Both the position numbers and the translations under genes were made by a program. A DNA stretch of 32,811 nt. Origin: Butyricicoccus sp. Marseille-Q5471 (GTDB lineage: Bacteria; Bacillota; Clostridia; Oscillospirales; Butyricicoccaceae). Every line of letters begins with the position of its first letter. Positions within the stretch are counted from its first letter, which is position 1. Below the pieces are notes generated by a model. That model searched no databases. It was not told where the DNA came from and saw only the letters and a list, made by a program, of their open reading frames with translations. The DNA lies in contig NZ_CATNVC010000021.1 of assembly GCF_951230135.1 (NCBI RefSeq), positions 1-32,811 on the forward strand, given 5' to 3'. Below, piece after piece: positions 8,640 through 15,790 of this stretch.

Positions 8640-9062
8640 TCAGTCACGCCTTTCCCGCTTCTGAAAGCTTACTACATCCTCAAAGGTTACGGAGCCCACT
8701 GACCGCTTCACGTCCTCCACACATTTGCCGCGGAGCTTGCGCAGCGTGTTTTCATCGTAATCTGCATTGACGGCAAGGATATTCATCATCATGCTCATTT
8801 CCACCGCCAGCTTGAAGGTAAGCCGTGCCATGCGGTTTTCCAGACCATCCACCATGCCGGTCATGGCCGAAGTAATTGCTGCAGGGAGGAACCGGACGCC
8901 TTCCTCTGCTGAGATATAGCCGCAGTAGAATTTAATCGCCTTTTCAATGAATTCACTCTGGCTCTGGCAGTTATCTCTTTTGTACCAGTCTGCCACCAGC
9001 TGTCTGGTTTCCGGATACATCCACAAAGGGAACTTTTTTTTGATTTTTTCTTCTTCTGACAT
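8640..9062 (-). CDS. Relaxosome accessory RHH protein, MobC-like (140 aa)
   Basis: The N-terminal part (residues about 10-50: FPLWMYPETRQLVADWYKRD, then SQSEFIEKAIKFYCGYI) has the ribbon-helix-helix pattern of relaxosome DNA-binding proteins. The rest is helical with a methionine-rich stretch (MSMMMNIL). It ends two bases before the relaxase start and begins beside a structured non-coding region that is a good oriT candidate. Proteins in this position bind oriT and help load the relaxase. The ATG at 9062 has a GGAGG site eight bases upstream. The family name is a judgement from context and fold pattern. Confidence 0.75.
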   Translation of the reverse strand: MSEEEKIKKKFPLWMYPETRQLVADWYKRDNCQSQSEFIEKAIKFYCGYISAEEGVRFLPAAITSAMTGMVDGLENRMARLTFKLAVEMSMMMNILAVNADYDENTLRKLRGKCVEDVKRSVGSVTFEDVVSFQKRERRD

Positions 9063-9446
9063 AACAAACCTCCGTTTCTATCAAAAAAGAGCTGCAACAC
9101 CTGTCGCAACCCCTATGAAAAGCCGTTATTTCCCGCCTTTATCGGTATTCTGTTTCCCTTACAACCCCGGAGGCAACTCCTTGGGTGTTATTACGACCCC
9201 GGTGAAAAACCGTTTTTCTCCCCGCATTGCGGGGAGATTTGAGCCGGAGCGGGGCGTTTACGACCCCGCTCCTTTAACCCGCATCGTTTTCGACCCCATG
9301 GTTCATCACGACTTTCCTTGTTTCGCCAGCCGTCAAGCTTGTGCGCACACGGCTCCAACAAGGGGCTACAGACCCTTATGGTGTAACGCTGCCACACCAG
9401 CCGGAAGAACGCGACACTGGGGCACACGGGCGGTAACGTGGCGTAT
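9063..9446. other. Candidate origin of transfer (oriT), 384-bp structured non-coding region
   Basis: No convincing gene lies between the RHH gene and the 340-aa gene. The region holds two strong inverted repeats: TCTCCCCGCA/TGCGGGGAGA (9217-9226 and 9228-9237) and GGAGCGGGG/CCCCGCTCC (9246-9254 and 9264-9272), the latter with an inner CGT/ACG pair. The word CGACCCC occurs three times (9194, 9261, 9291). Position directly upstream of the relaxosome and relaxase genes, plus hairpins and iterated short repeats, is typical of oriT. The nick site was not identified. A 78-codon frame across it (9191-9427, minus) has no ribosome binding site and is probably not a gene. Confidence 0.55.
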
Positions 9447-10469
9447 CTACATCTGCTGCGTGTCTGGGCCTGTCAGCGGCTCGGATTCCTCCAGTGTCAT
9501 ACCCTCCTGCTTCAGGCAATAGTTCTGCATTTTGCTCAGCAAAAGCTCCTTTTCATGATCATCCAGCTGATAGGCCAGTTCTTCGCAGGAGCCATTCCCA
9601 CGATTCAGGACAATGCCCAAGGTATCATACACCTGTCCATGAACGGTATCATAGTTGGCATAGACATTGATCCAGTCATCGTTATTCGCTGTTTCCACAT
9701 GGGTTCCGAATATCTCGTCCACGTTGAAGGGGACATTGACATAAAAATTGAGGCGCCCATCCGTTTCCATGATCTCGTCTGAAAAGGAGATATCACCTTC
9801 CTCCAGCTTGCGGCAGCCTGCCGTGATCAGTGGAGCAGGCTGTGTCAGCTCACGACCTTCGAGATGTTCAAGAAAAATAGGCCAGCGCTTATCCTCTGGA
9901 AGATAATTGGCACGGTAGGCGTAATAGGCTGCAGTGCCGGTGTCCTTCATGGAGTAAGCCTTCCAACCATCCATGATATTGACTCCAGAAATCATTTGCC
10001 GGTCAAAGTCAATGTCAAACACGCCGGTGATCTGACCGGTATTGTCCATCCGATTTTTTACGTTTTCTTCAAATTGTACGGCGTTGATGGAAACAGAATT
10101 CCGGAACAGAGCTGTAAAGCTCTCCGGCTGATATTTTAGCTCACCGCGCTGGTATCTGCGTACCAACAACGCCAGCTGCATCAGCTCCAGGCAATAATCC
10201 GATTCGAAGCAATGGCTGTCGCCGTTTTCTGTCACATGGTATACGGAAAACCGTCGCATCTCCTGTGCGCGCTGCTCAGCAGCAAGGCGTTCTGCATTGA
10301 TCCGGTTCTCAATTTCAATTCGCTCCTGTTCGGGAACGGTTTGTATATATAGCTCCACCAGCTTTTCCTGCATGATAGCTTTTATATCAGTGCCTTTTTC
10401 ATAAAGGATATCCGACAGTGCGGTATATTGGTATTTATTGAGCCAAAGCTCGATTGATTCGTCACCCAT
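9447..10469 (-). CDS. Uncharacterised ICE protein (340 aa)
   Basis: The ATG at 10469 follows an AGGAGG site at good spacing. The product is acidic and soluble, with no membrane segment. Residues about 55-75 form a charged helix (ERIEIENRINAERLAAEQRA), and the middle contains VRRYQRGELKYQPESF and FDIDFDRQMISGVNIMDGW. I recognise the type as a protein commonly found beside relaxase genes in Clostridia ICEs but know no function. It lies directly upstream of the oriT candidate and downstream of a gene remnant in the same direction. It does not carry the alternating-hydrophobic tail seen on some neighbours (it ends PDTQQM). Confidence 0.8.
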   Translation of the reverse strand: MGDESIELWLNKYQYTALSDILYEKGTDIKAIMQEKLVELYIQTVPEQERIEIENRINAERLAAEQRAQEMRRFSVYHVTENGDSHCFESDYCLELMQLALLVRRYQRGELKYQPESFTALFRNSVSINAVQFEENVKNRMDNTGQITGVFDIDFDRQMISGVNIMDGWKAYSMKDTGTAAYYAYRANYLPEDKRWPIFLEHLEGRELTQPAPLITAGCRKLEEGDISFSDEIMETDGRLNFYVNVPFNVDEIFGTHVETANNDDWINVYANYDTVHGQVYDTLGIVLNRGNGSCEELAYQLDDHEKELLLSKMQNYCLKQEGMTLEESEPLTGPDTQQM

Positions 10470-10487
10470 TTCAATCCTCCTGTCATT

Positions 10488-10640
10488 TTAGAGTTTAAGA
10501 TTCATGCCGGGTACCTGCTCTTCGCCCTGCGAGGATTCATAAGAGCCGAATTCACAGATACTCTCAATCCGGGATAGAAAGACCTTTTCGTTTTGATCCT
10601 CCTTCCATCCACACACTGATTTTCGCAGCGCGAACCTCAG
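10488..10640 (-). pseudogene. C-terminal remnant of an ICE gene
   Basis: An open frame ending at 10488 reads GWKEDQNEKVFLSRIESICE, then FGSYESSQGEEQVPGMNLKL. It has no usable start codon with a ribosome binding site, and its frame runs back to the stop of the small gene at 10665. The ending PGMNLKL closely matches PGMELKL, the end of the intact 301-aa protein at 12561-13466. This suggests a truncated second copy of a related gene, or the tail of a different deleted gene. The left edge is arbitrary. Confidence 0.5.
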
Positions 10641-10664
10641 AGAAAAAAAGAGGCAGCGCTCACA

Positions 10665-10844
10665 CTACGCGCCACCTTCCACCGCTGCTTCAATTCGTTC
10701 CCGCACTTCAGAGGGAACATACTTTTCATAAAGTGCAGGAAGCACCGATTCCAGTCCTTCCTGCAGCTCTGCTTCAGTTCGATACTGCCGGAGGGCCTCC
10801 AGCCTTTCTGTGCTGTAACAAACAGAAATTACCGCTGTTTTCAT
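10665..10844 (-). CDS. Small ICE protein, paralogue of the 116-aa protein (59 aa)
   Basis: The likely start is the ATG at 10844, seven bases after AAAGGAG; an earlier in-frame ATG overlaps that site and is less likely. The product (MKTAVISVCYSTERLEALRQ...) resembles the N-terminal part of the 116-aa protein at 12191-12541. Both contain ERLEALR or EKLEALR, then ALYEKYVPSEVRE or KTYEKAVPTQVRE. It fits my memory of the DUF6103-type proteins of Firmicute ICEs, though that label is not certain. It is probably helical and may bind DNA or protein. The paired-dyad region lies just upstream, so it may be controlled there. Confidence 0.7.
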   Translation of the reverse strand: MKTAVISVCYSTERLEALRQYRTEAELQEGLESVLPALYEKYVPSEVRERIEAAVEGGA

Positions 10845-10887
10845 AGATAACATCTCCTTTTCATAGAATTATTGAATAAATAAGTGA

Positions 10888-10944
10888 GCCAAGTTGGTGC
10901 ATACCGTTTACACCCATACCGAAAAACTGCGCCAAATTGGTGCA
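10888..10944. repeat. Paired dyad repeats beside parMR (operator or centromere candidate)
   Basis: GCCAAGTTGGTGCA (10888-10901) and GCCAAATTGGTGCA (10931-10944) are direct copies whose starts are 43 bases apart, about four helical turns. Each is a near-palindrome centred on CCAA-N-TTGG; the second extends to GCGCCAAATTGGTGC. Between them CATACCG occurs twice. The site lies downstream of parR and upstream of the 59-aa gene. It could be the ParR-bound centromere, an operator for the downstream gene, or both. Confidence 0.5.
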
Positions 10945-10989
10945 AGTTATTTTTTTCCTCAACAGGTATTAGGCAGGGAAGTGGAGCCG

Positions 10990-11274
10990 CTACAATTCCT
11001 CCAACGCGTGGATCAGGCTGTCAGGAAGCTCTTCCAGATGCACAACGGCCTCCGGGACATTTGTCGAAGAAGGGACTGTTACCCGGAGCTGATTCAGTTC
11101 TTCCCGAACAGCCTGCCGCACCACCTGTTCCAGCTGAACATTTTGCTCTAAGGCGAGAATACTGGACACCACAAATTCTGTGCGCTGGCGGCTGGCCTGC
11201 TGCGTGAACAGCCGCTCGGCCTCCCGGTGTCTGGGATCGTCCATATCAAAGGACAGATAGTAACGCTTGCGCAT
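10990..11274 (-). CDS. parR: ParR/StbB-like partner of the ParM protein (94 aa)
   Basis: The probable start is the ATG at 11274, four bases after the parM stop, which indicates translational coupling; no strong ribosome binding site is seen. The N-terminal part (MRKRYYLSFDMDDPRHREAE, then LFTQQASRQRTEFVVSSILAL) has the ribbon-helix-helix pattern of ParR adaptors, which bind a centromere and cap ParM filaments. The C-terminal half is acidic and probably contacts ParM. The assignment rests on its position directly after parM and the fold pattern, since ParR proteins share little sequence. Confidence 0.7.
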   Translation of the reverse strand: MRKRYYLSFDMDDPRHREAERLFTQQASRQRTEFVVSSILALEQNVQLEQVVRQAVREELNQLRVTVPSSTNVPEAVVHLEELPDSLIHALEEL

Positions 11275-11278
11275 ATTC

Positions 11279-12160
11279 CTAACCCAGCAGAAGCTTGTAT
11301 CCGTCTGCATTTGCAAACCGGTTCAGCACCGCCACAGTATTGAGTCCATCCCCGCGCAGCCGGGATTCCAGAAGTTCAGCACCACCGCCCGCAAACACAG
11401 TGGGGAGCCGCAGATCAAGCCCTCGTTCCCGGAGTGCATTAAACAGCTCTTTGCAGTAGGCCAAGACCTCTTGCTCCACAGCTTCTTCGATCTGCCTGCT
11501 GGCAGTATGCTGAATATTGCCCTGGATAGCATCGGTTATTAAGGTGTCTGAAAGCAGGATACCGCTTCGTTGAAGGGTATCCTGAATGCGGCTGTATAAG
11601 GTGATGATTCCCATCCGAAGGCTGGCACAGCTGGCTCTATCCAGTCTGAAATTGTGGACGGTAAGAACATCCACCGTATATCCGCCGATATCAACGAGGG
11701 TAATACTGCGGTATTCCTTCAGCTGAGGATAATAGCGGCACAACGCCGCATGTCCCTGTGCGAACACCTTACAGTCTGTAATACGACACTGGTAAGGTCT
11801 GCCCTCAAACACAAAGGAGACATCTTCCCGCAGAAAATACCGGTGGAACGCCTCCTTTTGTGTACCATAGCTGTCAATGGGAAGCCCCACACCCAGCATA
11901 ATGTCGGTACTGCTCACACCCACGCGTTTCATGGCTTCCGCAATGGCCGGCAGGGTAAGAATAAACGCATCCTGCTCTCTGGTTTTATCCTGTTGAAAGC
12001 GCAGGCGACGTTCTCCAATCGCGTAATAGCTGCCCTCATAGAACAGCTGCATTTCCGGTGTAATGAATTCCCGGTCGCTGACCGCAAAGCCGGAGGCATA
12101 AAGCATCCCCTCCGAGGATTTTGTATTGTAATTTCCATTGTCTATGCCAAGCTTAATCAT
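11279..12160 (-). CDS. parM: ParM/StbA-type actin-like plasmid segregation ATPase (293 aa)
   Basis: The start is the ATG at 12160 (MIKLGIDNGNYNTKS) behind AAGGAGGTG. The N-terminal phosphate-1 loop LGIDNGNYNTKS and the later VDIGGYTVDVLTV (phosphate-2) and VFAGGGAELL (adenosine) motifs are those of the actin/Hsp70/ParM superfamily. ParM polymerises with ATP and pushes DNA copies apart with the help of ParR, whose gene follows four bases later. In an ICE this pair would stabilise the excised circle, especially if it replicates. No truncation is seen. Confidence 0.88.
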   Translation of the reverse strand: MIKLGIDNGNYNTKSSEGMLYASGFAVSDREFITPEMQLFYEGSYYAIGERRLRFQQDKTREQDAFILTLPAIAEAMKRVGVSSTDIMLGVGLPIDSYGTQKEAFHRYFLREDVSFVFEGRPYQCRITDCKVFAQGHAALCRYYPQLKEYRSITLVDIGGYTVDVLTVHNFRLDRASCASLRMGIITLYSRIQDTLQRSGILLSDTLITDAIQGNIQHTASRQIEEAVEQEVLAYCKELFNALRERGLDLRLPTVFAGGGAELLESRLRGDGLNTVAVLNRFANADGYKLLLG

Positions 12161-12190
12161 GGCTAACACCTCCTTGTTCTTTTTCTGTTG

Positions 12191-12541
12191 TTACATACTC
12201 ATGTTCATGCTCTGGTTTTCCTGAGGCGAATCCTCCGAGGGTTCTTCTTGAGGGGGAGCGTCCATTTGAGGCTCAGCAGCAGCCAGCTCTCTCTGGCGGC
12301 GGCTTTGGCGTACCGGACGTTCTCTAACTGCGGGAGCCCCCGGTGGTTCCTGTGTTGCGGGCGTCTGCTCCATGCGGCTCTCCACATATTCCCTCACCTG
12401 CGTCGGAACTGCCTTTTCATAGGTTTTATCCAGATAATCCTGCAGCTCCTGTTCAATGGTAAGCTCCTTTTTATCCATGAAAAAGCGGAGGGCTTCCAGC
12501 TTTTCCGTTGGGAAGGACAGCTTCAATTCGGTTGTACTCAT
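12191..12541 (-). CDS. ICE small protein with proline-rich tail (116 aa)
   Basis: The ATG at 12541 follows GAAGGAGG. Residues 1-60 (EKLEALRFFMDKKELTIEQ, then LDKTYEKAVPTQVREYVESR) form a helical domain shared with the 59-aa protein at 10665-10844 and resembling DUF6103-type ICE proteins. Residues about 60-110 are rich in P, E, Q and R and look disordered. The end, SMNMSM, has the alternating-hydrophobic pattern shared with several other proteins of this element. It lies between the 301-aa gene and parM in the same operon. Function unknown. Confidence 0.75.
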   Translation of the reverse strand: MSTTELKLSFPTEKLEALRFFMDKKELTIEQELQDYLDKTYEKAVPTQVREYVESRMEQTPATQEPPGAPAVRERPVRQSRRQRELAAAEPQMDAPPQEEPSEDSPQENQSMNMSM

Positions 12542-12560
12542 GGGTTAATTCCTCCTTCTT

Positions 12561-13466
12561 TTACAATTTCAGTTCCATGCCGGGAGTATCCTCCGGCTCT
12601 CTGACCCAGCGGTCATAATCCTCACAGGGACAATCCCCGGCAAGCATCCGGGCGAATTCAGTCAGACGCTGAGAGGATACTCCCGCACACTCCGCCTGCA
12701 TGCCATAAATTCCGTGAAACACTCTAAGTACCTGTGCATTCAGCACATCCTCCCATGCCTGTTTTCCTTCCTCTGTCAAGGTGGCAGAGTCAAGATACAC
12801 AATGGTGGAAGGGTCCATATCCACCTCGTGATGCACAAGATGGAGGTTTTCAAAAGGTACACGGATCAGCTCCTTTAAGCGCAATGTTTGATCTCCGGCA
12901 TCCCCTTCACTCAAAGTGTCATTCTCCAGATTTGGGCAGTAATCCAGATAGAAGGTCATGTCGAGACCGTCCTCCAATGGTTCAATTTCAGCCATTTCCT
13001 GCCGAACCGAGAGAAGGTCACACAGCATCGTGCTGATGTAATCGCTGTCCTTTAGATTCACACCATGCTGCTCTTGTATCTCATCAAAATAAATGGCCCA
13101 TGTGCCATTGGAGGTGCTTTGAGTACCTTCCCGAATAATCTGGTTCGCAAGCTCATTTAATTGGGTGGTCAGATAATCTCTTGCCCCCGGAAGATAACTG
13201 GAATACCTGGCATAGCCAAATCCCTCTGCTTCAACAAGAACACCATCAGATTGGTTTTCTCCCAACACCAGAAGACAATGGTATGTTCCGTTTTTCTCCA
13301 TGTACATGGAATCGGTACTCTCTGAAATAAAGGGAGCGTCCCGAAGCAATCCGGAACGGAAACGGGTATATTCCGCTTCCGGAAGCTCCACTGCCTTTTC
13401 AATCACACACTCCCTTAAAGGGAACTCTGATACCTTTCGTTCAAATATTGCCTGTAGCTTCAACAT
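12561..13466 (-). CDS. Uncharacterised ICE protein (301 aa)
   Basis: The ATG at 13466 is preceded by GAAAGGAG. The product is acidic, with no signal peptide or membrane segment. Notable stretches are VLVEAEGFGYARYSSYLPG near residue 95, DYISTMLCDLLSVRQEMAEI near 165 and a C-terminal PGMELKL. It looks like a conserved protein of Clostridia ICEs (possibly the DUF6329 type, from memory). The order hydrolase - this gene - 116-aa gene - parM, with gaps of about 20 bases, suggests one transcript. The tail matches the gene remnant at 10488-10640. No function can be assigned. Confidence 0.8.
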   Translation of the reverse strand: MLKLQAIFERKVSEFPLRECVIEKAVELPEAEYTRFRSGLLRDAPFISESTDSMYMEKNGTYHCLLVLGENQSDGVLVEAEGFGYARYSSYLPGARDYLTTQLNELANQIIREGTQSTSNGTWAIYFDEIQEQHGVNLKDSDYISTMLCDLLSVRQEMAEIEPLEDGLDMTFYLDYCPNLENDTLSEGDAGDQTLRLKELIRVPFENLHLVHHEVDMDPSTIVYLDSATLTEEGKQAWEDVLNAQVLRVFHGIYGMQAECAGVSSQRLTEFARMLAGDCPCEDYDRWVREPEDTPGMELKL

Positions 13467-13488
13467 AGCGTACTCCTTTCTTTTCTGC

Positions 13489-14997
13489 CTATGGCAGATA
13501 GCTTCTTGGGTTTTGGGCCGTTCCGTTTATCCGCACCTCAAAATGCAGATGGTTCCCGGTGCTTCGTCCGGTTGAGCCCACCTTCGCCACAATTTCTCCG
13601 GCCTTTACCGTCTGTCCTTGCGTAACAAGCAAGTCCGAGCAATGTCCGTACAGAGTGACCACTCCTCCGCCATGGTCAATGGTCAAATAATATCCGTATC
13701 CGGTGCTGCCATAGCTAACCGTCTGTACGGTTCCAGCGGCAGCTGCACGGATTGGAGTCCCCTTAGACGCCCCCAGGTCAAGTCCGGAATGTCCCGACCA
13801 TGCTCCGGTGATGGGATCTGTTCTTCCGCCAAACTCCGAAGTGACCATGGAGCGCCAGCCGTTTCCCAACGGGGAGTGCAAACCAGAGGAAGATGCCTGA
13901 GCTTTATTTTCAACATAGGGTCTTGCATACAGCACCTGCTTATCTGCATCAAACAAATTCCGGTATACCACCTGTCCTCGAGAGGAGGAGGCATCTACTA
14001 CCTTGCCATCACCTGCATAGATGCCGACATGGGTAATATTGAGATAACGTCCATTTACCTTATGGCTCCAGAACACCAGATCACCAGATGCCAGGTTGGA
14101 CTTTGAAATGGTAAGTCCATTGTTCACACAGTATTTACCTTGCTCGGCAGCGGTACCGGGGAGCTTAACTCCCAACTGGCGGTATACCCACTGCACCAAA
14201 TAGCTGCAGTCCGTATAATCGCCCTGCCCACGACGCTCCTGTGAATAGGGATCTCCCAGACGGGACAGTGCAAGCTGAACAGCCCCAGCTCCAGTCTCAC
14301 CCACAGGCAAATCATAGGTCAGACCAGAGAGCTGGTCCGGCATCCAGTCTGCCCACTGGTCAAAACCATCGCCTTCACCGGGTGCGCCAGTTCCATGCAA
14401 TGCCCGGTAATAGATTTCTGATGCATTCGCCTGCTTCTCGTAGGAAATATACAGACCAAGCGTTTCTTCCAGTCTTGCATAAATTTCCGGCAGGGAGGTA
14501 AGGGGAACCGCTACGGTATAGGTCTCCTTATGCTCCACCTTATCCTCGTCTGTCCAGGTGCGGGTTCGTTCTTCATAACGGACGAAGCAGTCCGCAAATA
14601 CCTGGTAATCCATCCCACGCAGGGAATCTGCGCCGAAATACAGAGCATAAAAAATGGCCTTGACCTGTGTGGAGTCAAGGCTTCCATCCTCTATCAGGGG
14701 AGTGATTTCTGAGATTGCCGTGTCCAGCTCTGAGAAGCTTTGTCGCATGTCCTCAATGTACTGCCGGTAGTCCTCCGGCACCTGACCGGATATAACGCCA
14801 CCATGAAAAGAAAGTGCAACAGCGGCATTGTTGTGGTTTGCGGTTCCTGATAAAAGACTTGTGATCATGACGATGATCAGAATAAAGGGCGTTAATATGG
14901 TAGCGATGAGAACACCCACCGCCTTCCATGTTCGTTTATTAGATGCGGCCGCAATTGCTGCTTTGACTGCAAGTGTGATGGTTGCAGGATCTGCCAT
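13489..14997 (-). CDS. Conjugation cell-wall hydrolase, NlpC/P60 plus M23 (502 aa)
   Basis: The start is the ATG at 14997 behind AAAGGAGG. A membrane segment at about residues 27-50 (VLIATILTPFILIIVMITSL) anchors the protein, with the rest outside. A helical stalk precedes an NlpC/P60 domain (about 235-365) with catalytic Cys264 in YTDCSYLVQW and His323 in ITHVGIYAG. A C-terminal M23 metallopeptidase (about 380-502) has GHSGLDLG (His403, Asp407) and HLHFE (His483, His485). Such two-domain hydrolases open peptidoglycan for the secretion channel of Firmicute ICEs, like Orf14 of Tn916. Both active sites appear intact. A perfect 19-bp hairpin sits just ahead of the ribosome binding site and may control expression. 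Confidence 0.93.
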   Translation of the reverse strand: MADPATITLAVKAAIAAASNKRTWKAVGVLIATILTPFILIIVMITSLLSGTANHNNAAVALSFHGGVISGQVPEDYRQYIEDMRQSFSELDTAISEITPLIEDGSLDSTQVKAIFYALYFGADSLRGMDYQVFADCFVRYEERTRTWTDEDKVEHKETYTVAVPLTSLPEIYARLEETLGLYISYEKQANASEIYYRALHGTGAPGEGDGFDQWADWMPDQLSGLTYDLPVGETGAGAVQLALSRLGDPYSQERRGQGDYTDCSYLVQWVYRQLGVKLPGTAAEQGKYCVNNGLTISKSNLASGDLVFWSHKVNGRYLNITHVGIYAGDGKVVDASSSRGQVVYRNLFDADKQVLYARPYVENKAQASSSGLHSPLGNGWRSMVTSEFGGRTDPITGAWSGHSGLDLGASKGTPIRAAAAGTVQTVSYGSTGYGYYLTIDHGGGVVTLYGHCSDLLVTQGQTVKAGEIVAKVGSTGRSTGNHLHFEVRINGTAQNPRSYLP

Positions 14998-15012
14998 GGA
15001 TAACCTCCTTTC

Positions 15013-15057
15013 AAACACATATGCCCTCCGGAGAATTCCCGGAGGGCATATGTGTTT
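15013..15057 (-). terminator. Perfect 19-bp hairpin ahead of the hydrolase gene (terminator or attenuator)
   Basis: AAACACATATGCCCTCCGG (15013-15031) pairs with its exact complement at 15039-15057 around a 7-base loop. On the minus strand it lies immediately after the stop of the 82-aa gene and a few bases before the AAAGGAGG site of the hydrolase. Only three T residues follow on the minus strand, so it may be a partial terminator, an attenuator or an mRNA processing/stability element. Confidence 0.65.
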
Positions 15058-15060
15058 TCC

Positions 15061-15309
15061 TCATTCAATTAATTGATCTTGTTTAATACCAAGCCGGCTG
15101 CGAAAGTCTAAATGCTCCTGTTCCAGACGTTTCCATTCACTGTCTGCCTCTTCAAATTTTGCAAGAGCATCTGCCATCTGCGGAGAATCATAGGGTACCT
15201 TTCGTTCTACCAGTCTGCGCAGCTCACTTCTGTGCTTTTCCACCTTGTGTCCCAGCAGGTATAACCGCCCTGCTTGCTTGATCAACTTTGCTTTTTCCTT
15301 TGATGTCAT
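15061..15309 (-). CDS. Small charged coiled protein (82 aa)
   Basis: The likely start is the ATG at 15309 (MTSKEKAKLIKQAGRLYL...), ten bases after CGGAGG; a longer frame upstream has no ribosome binding site. The protein is highly charged and predicted helical throughout (HRSELRRLVERKV, FEEADSEWKRLEQEHLDF), suggesting a short coiled coil. It has no cysteines, signal peptide or membrane segment. It is divergent from the XRE regulator gene and is first in the transcript that leads through the hairpin into the hydrolase gene. Similar small proteins occur in Clostridia ICEs, but I know no function. Confidence 0.7.
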   Translation of the reverse strand: MTSKEKAKLIKQAGRLYLLGHKVEKHRSELRRLVERKVPYDSPQMADALAKFEEADSEWKRLEQEHLDFRSRLGIKQDQLIE

Positions 15310-15430
15310 TCTCTTATTTCCTCCGTTCTTATATCTTTTAGTTAGCTTCAAGAGATATTATAATTCTCTTATAGCTTATTTTCAAGTGGAATTGGAAACT
15401 ATAAGCTAATAAATAAAGGAGCTGATAGAG
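15310..15430. promoter_or_regulatory. Divergent promoter/operator region between the coiled-protein and XRE genes
   Basis: This AT-rich gap serves genes leaving in both directions. A TATAAT lies at 15359-15364 on the plus strand, without a clear -35 box. An inverted repeat TAGCTTAT (15372-15379) / ATAAGCTA (15401-15408), whose starts are 29 bases apart, lies between it and the XRE start. It is a plausible operator for the XRE protein itself, controlling the hydrolase-parM transcript and its own gene. Confidence 0.45.
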
Positions 15431-15757
15431 ATGGAAACTAAATTAGAGAAGGGGGCGTTGGGCGCTGCGATCCGTGCGGCACGGCTGGAGCAGCACTATA
15501 CCCACGAAGCACTGTCCGAACTGGTTGGCATCACCCCCACGCACTTAAAGCATATTGAGAGTGAACACCGTAAGCCTTCCATTGATTTGCTGTATCGTCT
15601 GGTTCAGGCATTGAACCTTTCGCTGGATGCTCTGTTCTTCCCGGAACGAGAGGATGAAGTCTTTCGCAAAACCGAGCGGCGTATGCGACAATGCAATGAA
15701 AGCCAGTTGCGCATTCTGTACGCAACTATGGAAGCAATGCAGAAGGAAGAGAAGTAG
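15431..15757 (+). CDS. XRE-family transcriptional regulator (108 aa)
   Basis: The ATG at 15431 follows AAAGGAG. Residues about 9-65 form a Cro/C1-type HTH: LGAAIRAARLEQHYTHEAL, then VGITPTHLKHIESEHRKPS, then LLYRLVQALNLSLDALF. The C-terminal third is a short helix pair that probably dimerises. It is the only plus-strand gene in this part of the ICE, faces away from the minus-strand operon, and has an inverted repeat in the shared upstream gap. It is therefore a good candidate repressor of the transfer genes. The regulon is inferred. Confidence 0.88.
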   Translation: METKLEKGALGAAIRAARLEQHYTHEALSELVGITPTHLKHIESEHRKPSIDLLYRLVQALNLSLDALFFPEREDEVFRKTERRMRQCNESQLRILYATMEAMQKEEK

Positions 15758-15762
15758 AACAG

Positions 15763-15790
15763 GTCGTACCGAAAGGTACGGCTTGTTTTT
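15763..15790 (+). terminator. Intrinsic terminator after the XRE gene
   Basis: CGTACC (15765-15770) and GGTACG (15775-15780) form a short stem closed by a GAAA tetraloop, followed by GCTTG and a run of seven T. It starts just after the XRE stop and directly abuts the stop of the convergent GGCT gene at 15791. Confidence 0.75.

Noticed and set aside
9191-9427. 78-codon minus-strand frame across the oriT candidate
   Set aside because: No ribosome binding site, low-complexity basic composition, and it spans two strong hairpins, which fits DNA structure better than a protein.
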